64,000 nucleotides of DNA from Gordonia humi (GTDB lineage Bacteria; Actinomycetota; Actinomycetes; Mycobacteriales; Mycobacteriaceae), in NCBI RefSeq assembly GCF_014197435.1, contig NZ_JACIFP010000001.1, positions 1,922,001-1,986,000 of the forward strand, read 5' to 3'. Positions within the stretch are counted from its first letter, which is position 1. Every line of letters starts with the position of its first letter. Under the pieces are notes generated by a model that was given only the letters and a program-made list of their open reading frames with translations, did no database searches and was not told where the DNA came from. Shown piece after piece: positions 36,601-47,500 of the stretch. Made by a program: the position numbers and the translations under genes.

Positions 36601-38586
36601 GACGTCGGCAAGATCGACCGAGCGTCGCTTCCGCCGGTCGACTTCGCCGCCGGCCGCGAGTTCGTCGCTCCGCGCGACGCCGTCGAACGCCTGGTCGCCG
36701 AGGTGTTCGCCACCGAACTCGGCGTCGACAGAGTGAGCGTGACCGACAGCTTCTTCGAGATCGGCGGCACCTCGTTGTCGGCCGTCGGCGTCACCGGGCG
36801 GCTGGGCACGCTGCGCGGTCGCCGGGTCGGGATGCGCGACATGTTCGAGCACCCGACCGCGGCCGCACTGGCGGCCTTCCTGGCCGACGCTGCTGCGGCC
36901 GACAGCGAGCCGCTGCGTCCGCGCGGCCACGACGAGCCGGTCCCGGTGTCCGGGACGCAGCGTTCCATGTGGCTGCTGAACCGCAACGACCCGGAATCTG
37001 CCGCGTACAACATCGCGCTCGCCCTCCGACTGCGCGGAGTCGTCGACGTCGCGGCGATGACTGCCGCACTCGGCGACGTCGTGGAGCGACACGAGGCGTT
37101 GCGCACCGTGTACCCGATGATCGGCGGCGAACCGATGCAGCTGGTGCGACCGGTCGCGCAGGCCCGCGCCGAGGTCGACTTCGCGGTGCGCGAGGTGACC
37201 GGATCGCTCGAGCAGGCGGTCGCCGAGGTCACCGGCCGCGGCTTCGACGTCTCCGAGCGGCTGCCGATCCGCGGAGCGCTGCTGCGCACCGCGCCCGACA
37301 GCCATGTTCTGGTGCTGTCGATCCACCACATCAGCGCCGACGGTTCATCGATGGCGCCGCTGGCGATCGACATGATGAGCGCGTACGCCGGGCGCATCGA
37401 CGGCGCCGCACCGGCCTGGCGACCGATGCCTGTGCAGTACGCCGACTACGCGGACTGGCAGGCGCGGCGCCTGGCCGCCGTCGGCGGAGACGGTCGCACC
37501 CTGCGGCAGCGACAGCTCGACTACTGGGAGTCGCGGCTGTCCGACGCGCCGGCCGCACTCGACCTGCCGACCGATCGGACCCGGCCCGAGTCGCCGTCGT
37601 TCGTCGGCGACGCCGTCGACTTCACCGTGGACCGCGCCGTCACGACCGCGCTCACCGAGGTCGGACGCATCCGCGGAGCCTCGCTGTTCATGGTCGCGCA
37701 CGCGGCGTACGCGGTGCTGCTGTCTCGATTGTCGGGACAGCACGACGTGGTGGTCGGCACGCCGTACGCCGGACGCGACGCGGCCGCGCTCGAACCCGTG
37801 GTCGGCATGTTCGTCAACACTCTCGCGCTGCGCAGCGGGATCAGCCCGGGTCAGCGGTTCGCCGACGTTCTCGCCGCGGTCCGCGACGACGACCTCGGTG
37901 CCATGAGCAACGCCGATGTGGCCTTCGATGAGATCGTCGACCGGCTCGGCGTCGGGGCCTCGCGTGGCCGCAACGCGGTCTTCCAGGCGATGTTCGTGTT
38001 CCAGAACCTGGCGTTCCCGCGCGTGGAACTCGCCGGGCTGACGGTGTCGGCCGAGGACGAACAGTTGACCGCGGCCAAGGTCGACGTCCAGCTCACCCTG
38101 TTCCCGAACGACCCGAAGGACCCCGATGCGACCGGGGGCATGCGTGGCCAGCTGATCTACGCCGCGGACCTGTTCGATCGAAGCACGGCCGAGGCCATGG
38201 TCGAGCGGTACCTGCGGATCCTGACCGCCGTCGTCGACGACCCCGACATCGTCGTCGGGGACATCGCACTGCACGACGAGACGGCGCAGGTCGCCGATGT
38301 CGACGCCGGCCCGCAGAACCTGTCCGAAGTAGTCGCCGAGGCCGCGGCACGACTGCCGGACGCCGTCGCGATCGATCGGCACGGAACGACGGTGACGTTC
38401 GCCGCGATCATGTCGACGATCGAGACTCTCGAAGCCGTGATGCCCGGCACCGACCGCGACTCCCTGCTGACCATGACCGTGATGAGTTCGGTTCCCGGGC
38501 TGGCCGAGGCCGGTCCCGACGAACTCGACGTCGTCCTGCAGGGTGTGCGGGCGAACGCGACACCGGATGCGGCGAACGCCCACTGA
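30685..38586 (+). CDS. Nonribosomal peptide synthetase 1: C-A(Ser)-T-C-A-T-C, loading/initiating subunit
   Basis: 2633 aa. Order with rough residues: C1 10-440 (HHLLLDG intact), A1 470-930, T1 with phosphopantetheine Ser994, C2 1050-1490 (HHIAADG about 1178), A2 1510-1970, T2 Ser2030 (GGTSL), C3 2090-2530 (HHISADG about 2214), then a 95-residue degenerate A-like tail. C1 resembles the EntF condensation domain (LPLTAAQRGMWFAENMS, VAHYLDI, RHQRYRFEDI), so it should join an acyl or aryl starter to the first amino acid. The A1 pocket reads DVWHFSLVD, the EntF serine code. A2 reads DAFVVVLIW, unassigned, and is degenerate in places (RTGDRVTR for RTGDLVRW; LTRADFD for LTYAEL). The gene overlaps the exporter permease. 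No thioesterase is present, so the chain passes to the next subunit through C3. Confidence 0.95.
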   Translation: MTTTSRTSDDAVLLPLTAAQRGMWFAENMSPEYSVTVAHYLDIRDAGRPLDVEAMVALHDESAHELESAFTRIVFVDGTPMQTVDHSLDFTLELVDLREAGDPEAAATAWMNEDYRSPVELVTDRPLARAALLRIADDRVFWYMRAHHLLLDGFSALNSVLRLVDRYNAAAAGEAFAVKPHADLAELVADDQAYASGTRRERDREYWSERAADLPERVTLARASSTAALSPVNLVAGRVLDAAFQQRLIDLAAHHSTSVSVLLTAGFSAYLSRMTGTDEVVLSVPVTGRATAKIKRASGMVSNMLPVRVSGASALTTADLLAQIQLELTGVLRHQRYRFEDIRQDAGMRDAATASFGPIVNMMFFDKPIEIVGADVEYHILSSGILEDLRINLYQASPTSPIRVDLHGNPNLYAEGELAVHLDRLLELFAAMIDEPGRRLADLPLLTAADQAAVHGARHGRHVDYSALGTHLLDGFERQVRTRPDAVAVSFERHRLTYAEFDDARRRLAARLIGDGVEPGDAVIVALDRGIDQLVAIYAVVTAGGAYVPVDPTHPLQRRELVSTTARARLTVDEQYLAAPVGEDRADTVRVPASSAAYVIFTSGSTGTPKGVQVPHHAVVNRLAWTDDHYPLSTDDVVLYKTPFTFDVSVWELFWPLAVGARTVIARPDGHRDPAYLSRVTADESVTVLHFVPSMLDVFLDDRAARPSAERVFAESVRRVFTSGEALTGKTADRVLNSGDLDLINLYGPTEAAVDVTEHRVRAGESTPPIGSPVPNTSVLVLDARLTPVPPGAPGELYLAGSQLAHGYLGRTALTSERFVAAVGSETAGARMYRTGDLVRWNNEGGLDYLGRTDFQVKIRGQRVELGEVESVLTDHRAVDGAVAVVRDDVAATPTLVAYAKASSDSDEPELLAWCRRRLPSHMVPTAIVVLDDFPLNSSGKIDRRALPVPQLRTAGYVAPQTETEVELAGIIAELLGVDEVGRRDNLFALGGDSLIAARLVTRARDGLGVDLRLTDVFEAADLAELAAGAVHADHDADSPLVHIEPRPETIPLATAQSRLWLVNQIDPAASTYNMPGAARLRDDVDTRVLEAAVGDVVARHEILRTRFVPGADGTPHQVIAAAEEAAADLDFAPIDTDDVHAAVRQITERGFDLTVDAPLRVRLVRDRAGLVLVVVVHHIAADGQSLVPLIADLGQAYAARAAGEEPDLHRGGLQYADYALWQDEHLTGAATVDDDLMFWRTELAGLPELLPLPTDRPRPTVASGRGAYVDFAADPILTGRIRDLAKAAGVTTFSVIHAAVALVLARCSGTGDVAVGVAVDGRRDDRLARLIGMFVDTVVLRTSVAEGSSLRDYLTDAHRTRARAMAHATVPFERVVDELAPARSTAHTPLFQVGLTMLADTTSALGDSPIVAGLLDARVPSAKYDVSVSVTEGAEHLDLEISYATDLFDEPTVSWFGRAVLRVLDRFTAVDLDATVGGLDIIGRRSMAALTAPPSPASAPIVLGDLWHRHGAANPGPVSDPTLSLTRADFDAAANRLARELLARDIGAGDVVAVGTGRGVAAAIAVVAISTTGAAFVSVDPALPDERRIEVLGDSGAVLGVGTDRLPGVDWIDPDGTAVAARSSEPVVVDDLRRAVHADDVAYLIYTSGSTGKPKAAVVSHRGLANMTANQRSILSVDETSTVLQVAAPSFDASVFEITMALCNGAGLHVSPADVFAGQELTRVIVDGGVTHVVMTPSVLAGLDPAALPSLRTVVSVGEACPPELAQRWADAGRAFFNLYGPTEATIWATAAGPLTADDEVTIGDAVPGVGALVLGGGLRPVPAGVPGELYLTGDQLAQGYLGRAELTASRFVAAPFGRPGARMYRTGDRVTRLPGGGLRYLGRTDFQLKVRGMRVEPGEVDGALMTHPAIGAALTVGTAGPTGDTVLVSYVTGRDGAAVDPVDVRTHAADLLPGHLVPHTVVPVEEFVTTDVGKIDRASLPPVDFAAGREFVAPRDAVERLVAEVFATELGVDRVSVTDSFFEIGGTSLSAVGVTGRLGTLRGRRVGMRDMFEHPTAAALAAFLADAAAADSEPLRPRGHDEPVPVSGTQRSMWLLNRNDPESAAYNIALALRLRGVVDVAAMTAALGDVVERHEALRTVYPMIGGEPMQLVRPVAQARAEVDFAVREVTGSLEQAVAEVTGRGFDVSERLPIRGALLRTAPDSHVLVLSIHHISADGSSMAPLAIDMMSAYAGRIDGAAPAWRPMPVQYADYADWQARRLAAVGGDGRTLRQRQLDYWESRLSDAPAALDLPTDRTRPESPSFVGDAVDFTVDRAVTTALTEVGRIRGASLFMVAHAAYAVLLSRLSGQHDVVVGTPYAGRDAAALEPVVGMFVNTLALRSGISPGQRFADVLAAVRDDDLGAMSNADVAFDEIVDRLGVGASRGRNAVFQAMFVFQNLAFPRVELAGLTVSAEDEQLTAAKVDVQLTLFPNDPKDPDATGGMRGQLIYAADLFDRSTAEAMVERYLRILTAVVDDPDIVVGDIALHDETAQVADVDAGPQNLSEVVAEAAARLPDAVAIDRHGTTVTFAAIMSTIETLEAVMPGTDRDSLLTMTVMSSVPGLAEAGPDELDVVLQGVRANATPDAANAH
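38290..38583 (+). other. Degenerate A-domain N-terminal fragment at the C-terminus of NRPS 1
   Basis: After the last C domain the protein continues for about 95 residues that look like the beginning of an adenylation domain (EAAARLPDAVAIDRHGTTVT at the usual A1 position) but lose all later motifs. A similar fragment opens NRPS 2. Probable docking or communication region. Confidence 0.6.
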
Positions 38587-38588
38587 GA

Positions 38589-41500
38589 ATGACCGAGACA
38601 CCGAGAACGGGAGACCTTGACGTGGCCGACGCGACCGCCCTGAGCACCATCTGGGGCACGACCGGATCGACCCTGGACATCGTTGCGGCGGCGGCCGCGA
38701 TCGCGCCGTCGGCGACCGCGATCGACGGCGCCTCCGGCTCGGTGACGTTCGCGGACTTGAACACCCGGCTGTCGGCGACGGCGGGCGTGCTGGCCGCGCA
38801 GGGGCTCGACACCGACGGTGCGGTCACCGCGGGCGTCTCGGCGATCGTCAAGACCCCCGACATGTCGCCGGTCGACGCGATCGTCGCGGCCGCGGGCGCG
38901 GTGGCCGCGCTGCGCGCGGCCGCCCAGGCCGTGATCGGGAGCACCGATGTCGGCAGCCTTCCCGGGCTCTTCGCCTCGGCGGCGCACCGGTTCGGCGACC
39001 GCGTCGCCGTAGTCGACGGCGAGGGCACGGAACTGACCTACGCCGAGCTCGCCGACCGCTCGGACGCGGTCGCTCGCGCTCTCGTCGATCGCGGCGTGCG
39101 TCCGGACACGACCGTGGCGATGGCCGTCGATCGGACCGTCGCGCTGCCCGTCGCAATCCTCGGCATCATGAAGGCGGGCGGCGCGTACGTCCCCCTCGAT
39201 CTGGCGCACCCGGTGGAGCGGCTGGCGTACGTCGTGGAGAACGCCGGGCCGGTCGGACTCCTCGTCGACGAGTCGATCGGCGACGTCCTCGACGGGCTGC
39301 CGCTCGCGGCCTGGCACCTCGACGAACTGATCGACCGGGGCCGTTCCTCCAGGACGTCGTTGTCCGCGATCGATCCGGCGTCGAGCGCCTACGTCATCTA
39401 CACCTCGGGGTCGACCGGTCGACCCAAGGGGGTGCAGGTGGAGCACCGCAACGTGGTCGCGTTGATGAAGGCCGCGCAGATCCACTACGGGTTCGACGAG
39501 AACGACGTGTGGTCGATGTTCCACTCGCACGCCTTCGACGTGTCGGTGTTCGAACTCTGGGGGCCACTGCTGTTCGGCGGGCGGCTCGTGGTCGTCGACC
39601 GCGGTGTCGCCCGTGAGCCGGGGCAGCTCGTCGCGCTGGTGGCGCGCGAAGGCGTCACCGTGTTCAGTCAGACGCCGTCGGCCTTCTACCAGTTCGTCGA
39701 GGCCCGTGAGCGTGGTCACGAGCCGCTGGCGGTCCGGTATGTGGTGCTCGCCGGCGAAGCGGTCAGCTTCGAGCAGATGCGCCGCTGGTACCGCAGCTTC
39801 CCCGACGACCCGGCGGTGGTCGTCAACATGTACGGCATCACCGAGACCACCGTGCACACCACGTTCCGCGCGCTCGACGCGCGTCTGGTGGAGTCGACCG
39901 ACGCCTCCGACGTGGGTGACGGCCTGCCCGGGCTGACCGTGCACGTCCTGGACGAACGACTGCGCCACACTTCCGACGGCGTGCCCGGCGAGATCTACGT
40001 GAGCGGCCGGCAGGTGACCCGCGGGTACCAGAACCGATCGGATCTGACGGCGACGCGGTTCCTCGCCGATCCGTTCGCCGCGGACGGCACCCGCATGTAC
40101 CGCAGCGGCGATATGGCGATCCGGCGCGGTGACACCGTCGAATACCTGGGCCGTAGCGACGGCCAGGTGCAGTTGCGCGGCTACCGCGTGGAGATGGGCG
40201 AGGTCGAAGCGGGCCTCCTGCGCTGCGACGACGTGTCCGGTGCCGCCGCCCAGGTCATGACCGGTCCGACCGGCGACGACCTCCTCGTCGGATACGTGGT
40301 GCCCACCGATCCCGCGGCGGGACCGATCGACCCCGCCGATCTGCGTCGTCGCACCGGTGCGCACGTGCCCGGCTACATGGTTCCCGACGTGATCGTCGAA
40401 CTCGACCGGCTGCCGCTGACCGTCAACGGCAAACTCGACCGCCGTGCGCTGCCCGCACCGGAGTTCGGCACGGCCGAGCATGTGGCACCCGAGGGTGAGA
40501 CCGAGACCGCGATCGCCGCGGAGTTCGCGGCCGTCCTCGGCGTGGACGATCCGAGCGTCACCGACAGCTTCTTCGATCTCGGCGGCAACTCGCTGGCCGC
40601 CGCGCGCATCGTCGGTCGCGTCGGGGAACTCCTCGACGTCGACCTGTCGGTGCGCGACCTGTTCGATGCGCCGACCGTGCGTGAACTCGCGGCCGCCGTC
40701 GCCGGCCGGGCGCCCGCGCTCCCGCCGATCACGCCGGTGAGCCCGCGTCCCGGGGAGATCCCGCTCTCGCTCGCGCAGCAGCGCATGTGGTTCATCAACC
40801 GATTCGAATCGGGTCGAGCAGAGCGAGAGGGTTCGGCCGCTGCCGCCACCTACAACATTCCGGCGGTTCTGCGCATGACCGGTCCGCTCGACGCCGACGC
40901 GCTGCGCACCGCGCTCGTCGACGTCGTGGAACGGTACGAGGTGCTGCGCACCCGGTTCCCCGACACCGACGGCACGCCGCGGCAGGAGATCGCGGCAGCG
41001 ACCGAGGTGGCGGCCGGTCTCGACTTCGCGGCGGACTGGTCGAGCGGAGTCGAGACCGCCGTCACCGCGGGCTTCGACCTCGCGACGCAGTGGCCGATCC
41101 GTGCTCGCCTGATCGAAACCGGCCCCGACGATCACCTGTTCGTCCTCGTCGTGCATCACATCGCGGCCGACGGCGAATCGCTCGGTCCGTTGGTCGCTGA
41201 TCTCCTCGCCGCGTTCGCGGCTCGGTCGGCCGGGCAGGCCCCGGCGTTCGAGCCGCTGCCGGTGCAGTTCGCCGATGTCGCGCTGTGGCAGCGCGACGTC
41301 CTCGGCGCCGTCGACGATCCGTCGTCGGTCCTCGGCGGCCAGCTCGACTACTGGCGCCGGCAGCTCGCGGGCACCCCCGATGTGCTCGAACTGCCGACCG
41401 ATCGTCCGCGCCCGGCCGCGGCCTCCTACCGCGGTGCCGAACTCGAGTTCACGATCCCTGAACGTGTCGCCTCCCGCGTCGAGGCGGTCGCCACCGCACA

Positions 41501-44500
41501 CGGAGCCACCGGGTTCATGGTGGTGCACGCCGCCGTCGCCGTGCTGCTCGCACGGCTGTCCGGCGGGGACGACGTCGCCGTGTCGACGCCGGTCGCCGGC
41601 CGCGGTCAGGCGGTCCTCGACCGTCAGGTCGGCATGTTCGTCAACACGCTGGTCCTGCGCACCGGCATCGACCCGGCGATGTCGTTCGCCGATCTCGTCG
41701 ACGCCGTGAAAGACGTCGATCTCGATGCCTTCGCGAATCTCGACGTGCCGTTCGAGGCCGTCGTCGACGCCGTCGATCCGGTGCGCAGCGAGGCGTTCGC
41801 GCCCCTCGCACAAGTGATGCTCTCGTTCGATCCGGCGGCCTCACTCGACGTCGCAGACCGACTCACCGTCGGCGACGTCGAGATCTCGCGACTGGACTCC
41901 CCGTCGATTCCGGCGCAGGTCGATCTGACGATCGTCGTCTCCACGGCAGTCTCCGAGACGGGGGACTGGTCGGGTTCGGTCACCTACGCCACCGACCTGT
42001 TCGACGCCGGCAGCGTCCGGACGCTCATGGACACCCTGGTGTCGCTGCTCGACGCGCTGACCGTGACGCCGACCGCCGCCGTCGGCGACGTCGGCCTCCT
42101 CACGCAGGAGCGGCTCGCGCTCGTCGGCGGATTCGCCCGCGGACCCGTCGTCGACGTGCCCGCGACGACGCTGGCCGCTCAGGTCGCGGACGCCGTCGTG
42201 ACGCACGGCGACGCGCCCGCGCTCGTGTTCGAGGGGCGAAGTGTGTCGTTCACCGAGTTCGGTGCGCGCGTGAACACTCTGGCTCGCGAGCTGATCGCGG
42301 CCGGCGTCGGACCGGACACGGCGGTCGCGGTCGCCGTGCCGCGGTCGATCGAGATGATGGTCGCGGTCCACGCGGTCGTCGCCGCGGGCGGACAGTACGT
42401 CCCCGTCGACTCGGACCTGCCCGACGATCGCATCGAGTACATGCTCACCACCGCGGGCGCGGCGATCGTGCTCGTCGCCGACCGCGAGGCGGTGCCCGCC
42501 GGTGACACCCGCGCGCTGGTGGTCGACGCCTCGACGCCCGTCGACGGCTCGGTCGCCCCGATCACCGATACGGTCCGACTCCGGCCGCTCGCCGCAGATG
42601 ACGCCGCGTACACGTTGTTCACGTCTGGTTCCACCGGCCGTCCGAAGGGCGTGACGGTGAGCCATCGCGCGGTGGTGAATCGTCTCGCGTGGATGGATGC
42701 GGACCATCCGATCTCGGCGGCCGACCGGGTGCTGCAGAAGACGCCGATCACCTTCGACGTATCGGTGTGGGAGCTGTTCTGGCCGGTCATCGCCGGTGTG
42801 CCGCTGGTGATCGCCGCACCCGGCCGGCACGGTGACGCTCACTACCTGGCCGATGTGATCGCCGCCGAGGAGGTGTCGGTGCTGCACTTCGTGCCGTCGA
42901 TGCTCTCGGCGTTCACCGACGTCCTCGGGGCACGAGTAGCTGATCTGTCGTCCGTGCGGACCGTGTTCACCTCCGGTGAGGCGTTGACGCCCGCGGTGGC
43001 CGACTCACTGCTGGCCCGACTACCCGGAATCGGCCTGCACAACCTGTACGGTCCGACAGAGGCAGCCGTCGACGTCACCGCGCACACGGTCGCGCGAGGT
43101 GAGACGGTGATCCCCATCGGTGCTCCGGTGGCGAACACCTCGACCGTCGTCCTCGACGCACGGCTGCGCCCGGTGGACGTCGGTGTGCCCGGTGAGCTGT
43201 ACCTGGGCGGCGTTCAGCTGGCTCGCGGGTACGCCTCGAGGTCGGATCTGACGGCGGAGCGGTTCGTCGCCGATCCGTTCGGCGACGGCGCCCGGCTGTA
43301 CCGGACGGGCGATCTGGTCCGGTGGAATCGTGACGGTGAGCTGGAGTACTTGGGCCGCACCGACTTCCAGGTGAAGCTGCGCGGTCAACGCTTGGAGCTC
43401 GGTGAGGTCGAAGCGGCGATCGCCGGGGCACCCGGTGTGGTGCATGCTGCGGCCGACGTCGTCGAAGTCGTGGGCGGGCAGCAGTTGGTGGGCTATTTCG
43501 CGCCGGCGTCGGTGAGCGTCGATACGGTGGCTGCGGTGGTGGCCGAGCGGTTGCCGGAGTACATGCGGCCGACGGCGTGGGTGCCGGTCGAGGAGATGGT
43601 GTTGACCGTCTCGGGCAAGGTCGACCGCAAGGCGTTGCCGTCGGTGGACTCCGTTCGAGGAACGGTCGGCGAGTACGTCGCGCCGTCGGGGGAGATCGAG
43701 CAGACGATCGCCGCAGTGTTCGGCGATGTCCTGGGCAGCGACCGGGTGGGCGCCACCGACTCGTTCTTCGCTGCGGGCGGTAACTCGTTGTCGGCGATGC
43801 GTCTGGTGGCGCGTCTGTCGGATGCGCTCGGGGTCGAGGCGTCGATTCGTGACGTCTTCGACGCACCCACCGTCCGCGAACTGGCAGCGGCGGTCGCCGA
43901 CCGTGCGAGGGCACTGCCTCCGGTGACCCGCGTCGAGCCGCGGCCGGACGTCCTGCCGCTCTCGTACTCGCAGCAGCGCATGTGGTTCATCAACCGTGTC
44001 GAACCCGAGCTGGCCACGTACAACATTCCGGCGATCTTCGCCCTGTCCGGACGCGTCGACATCGAGGCCCTGCACGCGGCGACCGTCGACGTGCTCGTGC
44101 GGCACGAGGTGCTGCGGACCGTGTTCCCCGCGATCGACGGTGTGCCCTACCAGAAGATCCTGCCCGTCGGCGAGGTCGGCGAGCGCCTCGACTGGGCGGT
44201 GGTCGATGAGGCCGCGCTGGCCGCCGACCTGCGCCGCGGATTCGACGTCGGCGTCGACCTCCCGCTGCGCGCCCGCCTGACCCACACGGCCGACGGCGGC
44301 GCGACGTTCGCCCTCGTGGCCCACCACATCGCTTTCGACGGTCAGTCGTTCGGACCGCTCGCCGCCGATCTCCTCGCCGCGTACACGGCCCGCGCGCAGG
44401 GCGCCGAACAGAACTCCGAACCCCTGGCCGTCCAGTTCGCCGACTATGCACTCTGGCAGCGCGAGGTCCTCGGTTCTCCCGAGGACCCCGACTCGGTGCT

Positions 44501-47500
44501 CGGCCGCCAGCTCGCGTACTGGACCGACGCGCTCGCGGGCGTCCCCGACGTCCTCGATCTGCCCGCCGACCGTCCACGCCCGTCTGTCGCCACACACGAC
44601 GGCGCGCTCGTGCACTTCGACGTACCCGCCACGATCGGAGCCCGCGTCGACGAGATCGCGGCCCGCCGCGGCGTCACCCGCTTCATGGTGTTGCACGCCG
44701 CGCTCGCCGTGCTCCTCGCGCGCCTGTCGGGTACCGATGACGTCGCCGTCGGCACGCCGATCGGCGGCCGGGGCTCCGGCGGCGTCGACGCTCTCGTGGG
44801 GATGTTCGTCAACACTCTGGTGCTCCGCACCGGTATCGACCCGGCCCGCAGTTTCGCCGAGGTCCTCGCCGACGTCCGTGAGGCCGACCTCGACGCGTTC
44901 GGCCACGCCGACGTGCCGTTCGAGTCCGTCGTCGACGCCGTCGATCCGATCCGCAGCGAGGCGTTCTCCCCGCTGGTGCAGGTGATCCTGTCGGTGGATC
45001 CGCTCGGCACCGGAAGTGGAGCCAGCGGGCCGAATGCGCTCGGCACCGGCCTGGACACGGTCTCCGCCGAGGGCATGACGGTGACTCCCGTCGACGTCGC
45101 CGAGGCTCCGGCCCAGGTTGATCTGAACCTGACGATCGCGACATCGGCGGCCACGGACTGGTCCGCGATCTGGACCTACGCCACCGACCTGTTCGACGAG
45201 GCGACGATCGTCGCGTTCGGCGACCGGTTCGTGCGACTCCTCGACGGACTGCTGGCCGACATCGACCGGCCGGTCGGCGACGTCCCGCTGCTGACGGCCG
45301 CCGAGGAGACCGCGGTTCTCGCGGTGTCGTCGGGGCCGGATGCGCACCCGAGCGACGACACGATCGCCGGTCTCGTCGCCGCGCGCGCCGTCGATTCGGC
45401 AGACGTACCCGCTCTGGTGTTCGGCGGGCGATCGATGACGTACGCCGAGTTCGGGCTCCGCGTCGCCGATCTCGCCCGCACATTGATCGCCGCGGGGATC
45501 GGCCCGACTACCGCGGTCGGCATCGTCGCCGACCGCGGCGCCGCTTTCGTGATCGCCGCCCATGCCGTGATGGCGGCCGGCGCACAGTATGTGCCGATCG
45601 ATCCGGGTACCCCGCTCGACCGTGTGCAGTACATGGTCTCGACCGCGGGCGTGGGCCCGGTCATCGTGGACGCCGAAGCGGAGCGCCCGAGCGTCGTGAC
45701 CGATCTCGGCGTCGAGACCGTCATCGCGGTCGACGCCGCCGCCGAGCCGCCTGTCGATGCGCGTCTGCTCGACCCGGCCGAACGCCTCGCGCCGCTGCGT
45801 CCGGGCGACGCCGCGTACACGATCTTCACCTCCGGCTCCACCGGCACGCCGAAGGGCGTGACGATCCCGCACAGCGCGGTCGTCAACTTCGTCGCCTGGT
45901 TCGACACGCTGATCCCGGACGGGCGTCAGCGCCTGCTGTACAAGACTCCGCACACCTTCGACGCGTCGATCCTGGAACTGTTCTGGCCGCTCGCGACCGG
46001 GCACACGATGGTGATCGCCGATGCCGACGGACATCGCGATCCGCACTACCTCGCCGACCTGATGGCCGCGGAGAAGGTCACCGTCGCACAGTTCGTCCCC
46101 TCGCTGCTGTCGGCGTTTCTTGAGGTGGTGGACCCCGTCCACCTGCCCGACCTGGCAGTCCTGTTCAGTGGCGGCGAAGCACTGCCTCCCGCCGTGTGGC
46201 ACCGGTTCACCGCGGCCGTCCCGCAGGCGCCGGTGGTGAACCTGTTCGGTCCCACCGAGGCCGCCGTGTACACGATGGCGAGTGTGCTCGACGCGGTGAC
46301 CGACGTCGTGCCGATCGGGCGCCCCATGCCGCGGACCTCAGCGATCATCCTGGACTCCCGTCTGCACCCGGTGCCCGACGGCGTCGCGGGCGAGCTGTAC
46401 CTCGGCGGCGTCCAGTCGGCCCGCGGTTACGCTTCGCGCCCGGATCTGACCGCCGAACGGTTCGTCGCCGACCCGTTCGCGGGAACCGGATCGCGCATGT
46501 ATCGGACCGGCGACCTCGTCCGTCGCCGCGCCGACGGCAAGCTGGAGTACCTGGGCCGCACCGACTTCCAGGTGAAGCTGCGCGGTCAGCGCATGGAACT
46601 GGGCGAAGTGGAGTCCGCGATCGCCGACGCGCCCGGCGTGGTGCACGCCGCCGCGCGCGTCGTCGCGGGCCCGGCAGGCGATCGACTCGTCGGCTACCTC
46701 GCACCCGCCACCGTCGATCTCGCTGCGGTGCGCGTCGCCGTCGCCGACCGCCTCGCCGAATACATGCGACCCACCGCGTGGGTGCTGCTCGACGAGATGC
46801 CGCTCAACTCGTCCGGCAAGGTCGACCGGCGCGGGTTGCCCGACCCGGAGTTCGCCGAGACCGACGAGTACATCGCTCCCGCGACCGACGACGAGGCCGT
46901 CGTCGCCGCCGTGTTCGCCGGACTCCTGGACCTCGACCGGGTGAGCGCGACCACCGGCTTCTTCGACCTCGGCGGCAACTCACTGGCCGCCATGCGCCTG
47001 GCCGCCCGCGTCGGCGAGGCGCTGGGCGTCGACGTGTCGGTGCGCGACGTGTTCGACGCACCGAGCGTCCGGGAACTCGCGGCGGTCGTCGCCGGGCGGT
47101 CGCCGGCCCTGCCTCCGATCACCGCCGCCGACCCGCGTCCCGACCGGGTCCCGCTCTCGTTCGCGCAGGCGCGCATGTGGTTCATCAACCGTCTCGACGC
47201 GGCGTCGGCCGCGTACAACATCCCTGCGGTGCTCAGGCTGACCGGTCCCGTCGACGTCGAGGCCCTGCGCTGCGCCGTCGCCGACGTCGTGATCCGCCAC
47301 GAGGTGCTGCGCACCGTGTTCGTCGACGACGACGGCGTCCCGTACCAGCGGATCGATCCCGCCGAGCAGGTCGCACAGACACTGGACTTCGAGGTGATCG
47401 CCTCGCCGGACGAGCGCGACGCCGAAGCGCTTCTGGAGACCACGATCGCGACCGGCTTCGACCTCGCGACGCGGTGGCCGATCCGCGCCCGACTGATCGC

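Noticed and set aside
33856..37329. A 1157-codon open frame on the minus strand inside NRPS 1, and a 1060-codon one at 43020-46202 inside NRPS 2
   Set aside because: They mirror the GC-rich third positions of the NRPS genes, give Arg/His/Gly/Asp-rich protein without recognisable motifs, and lack ribosome sites.
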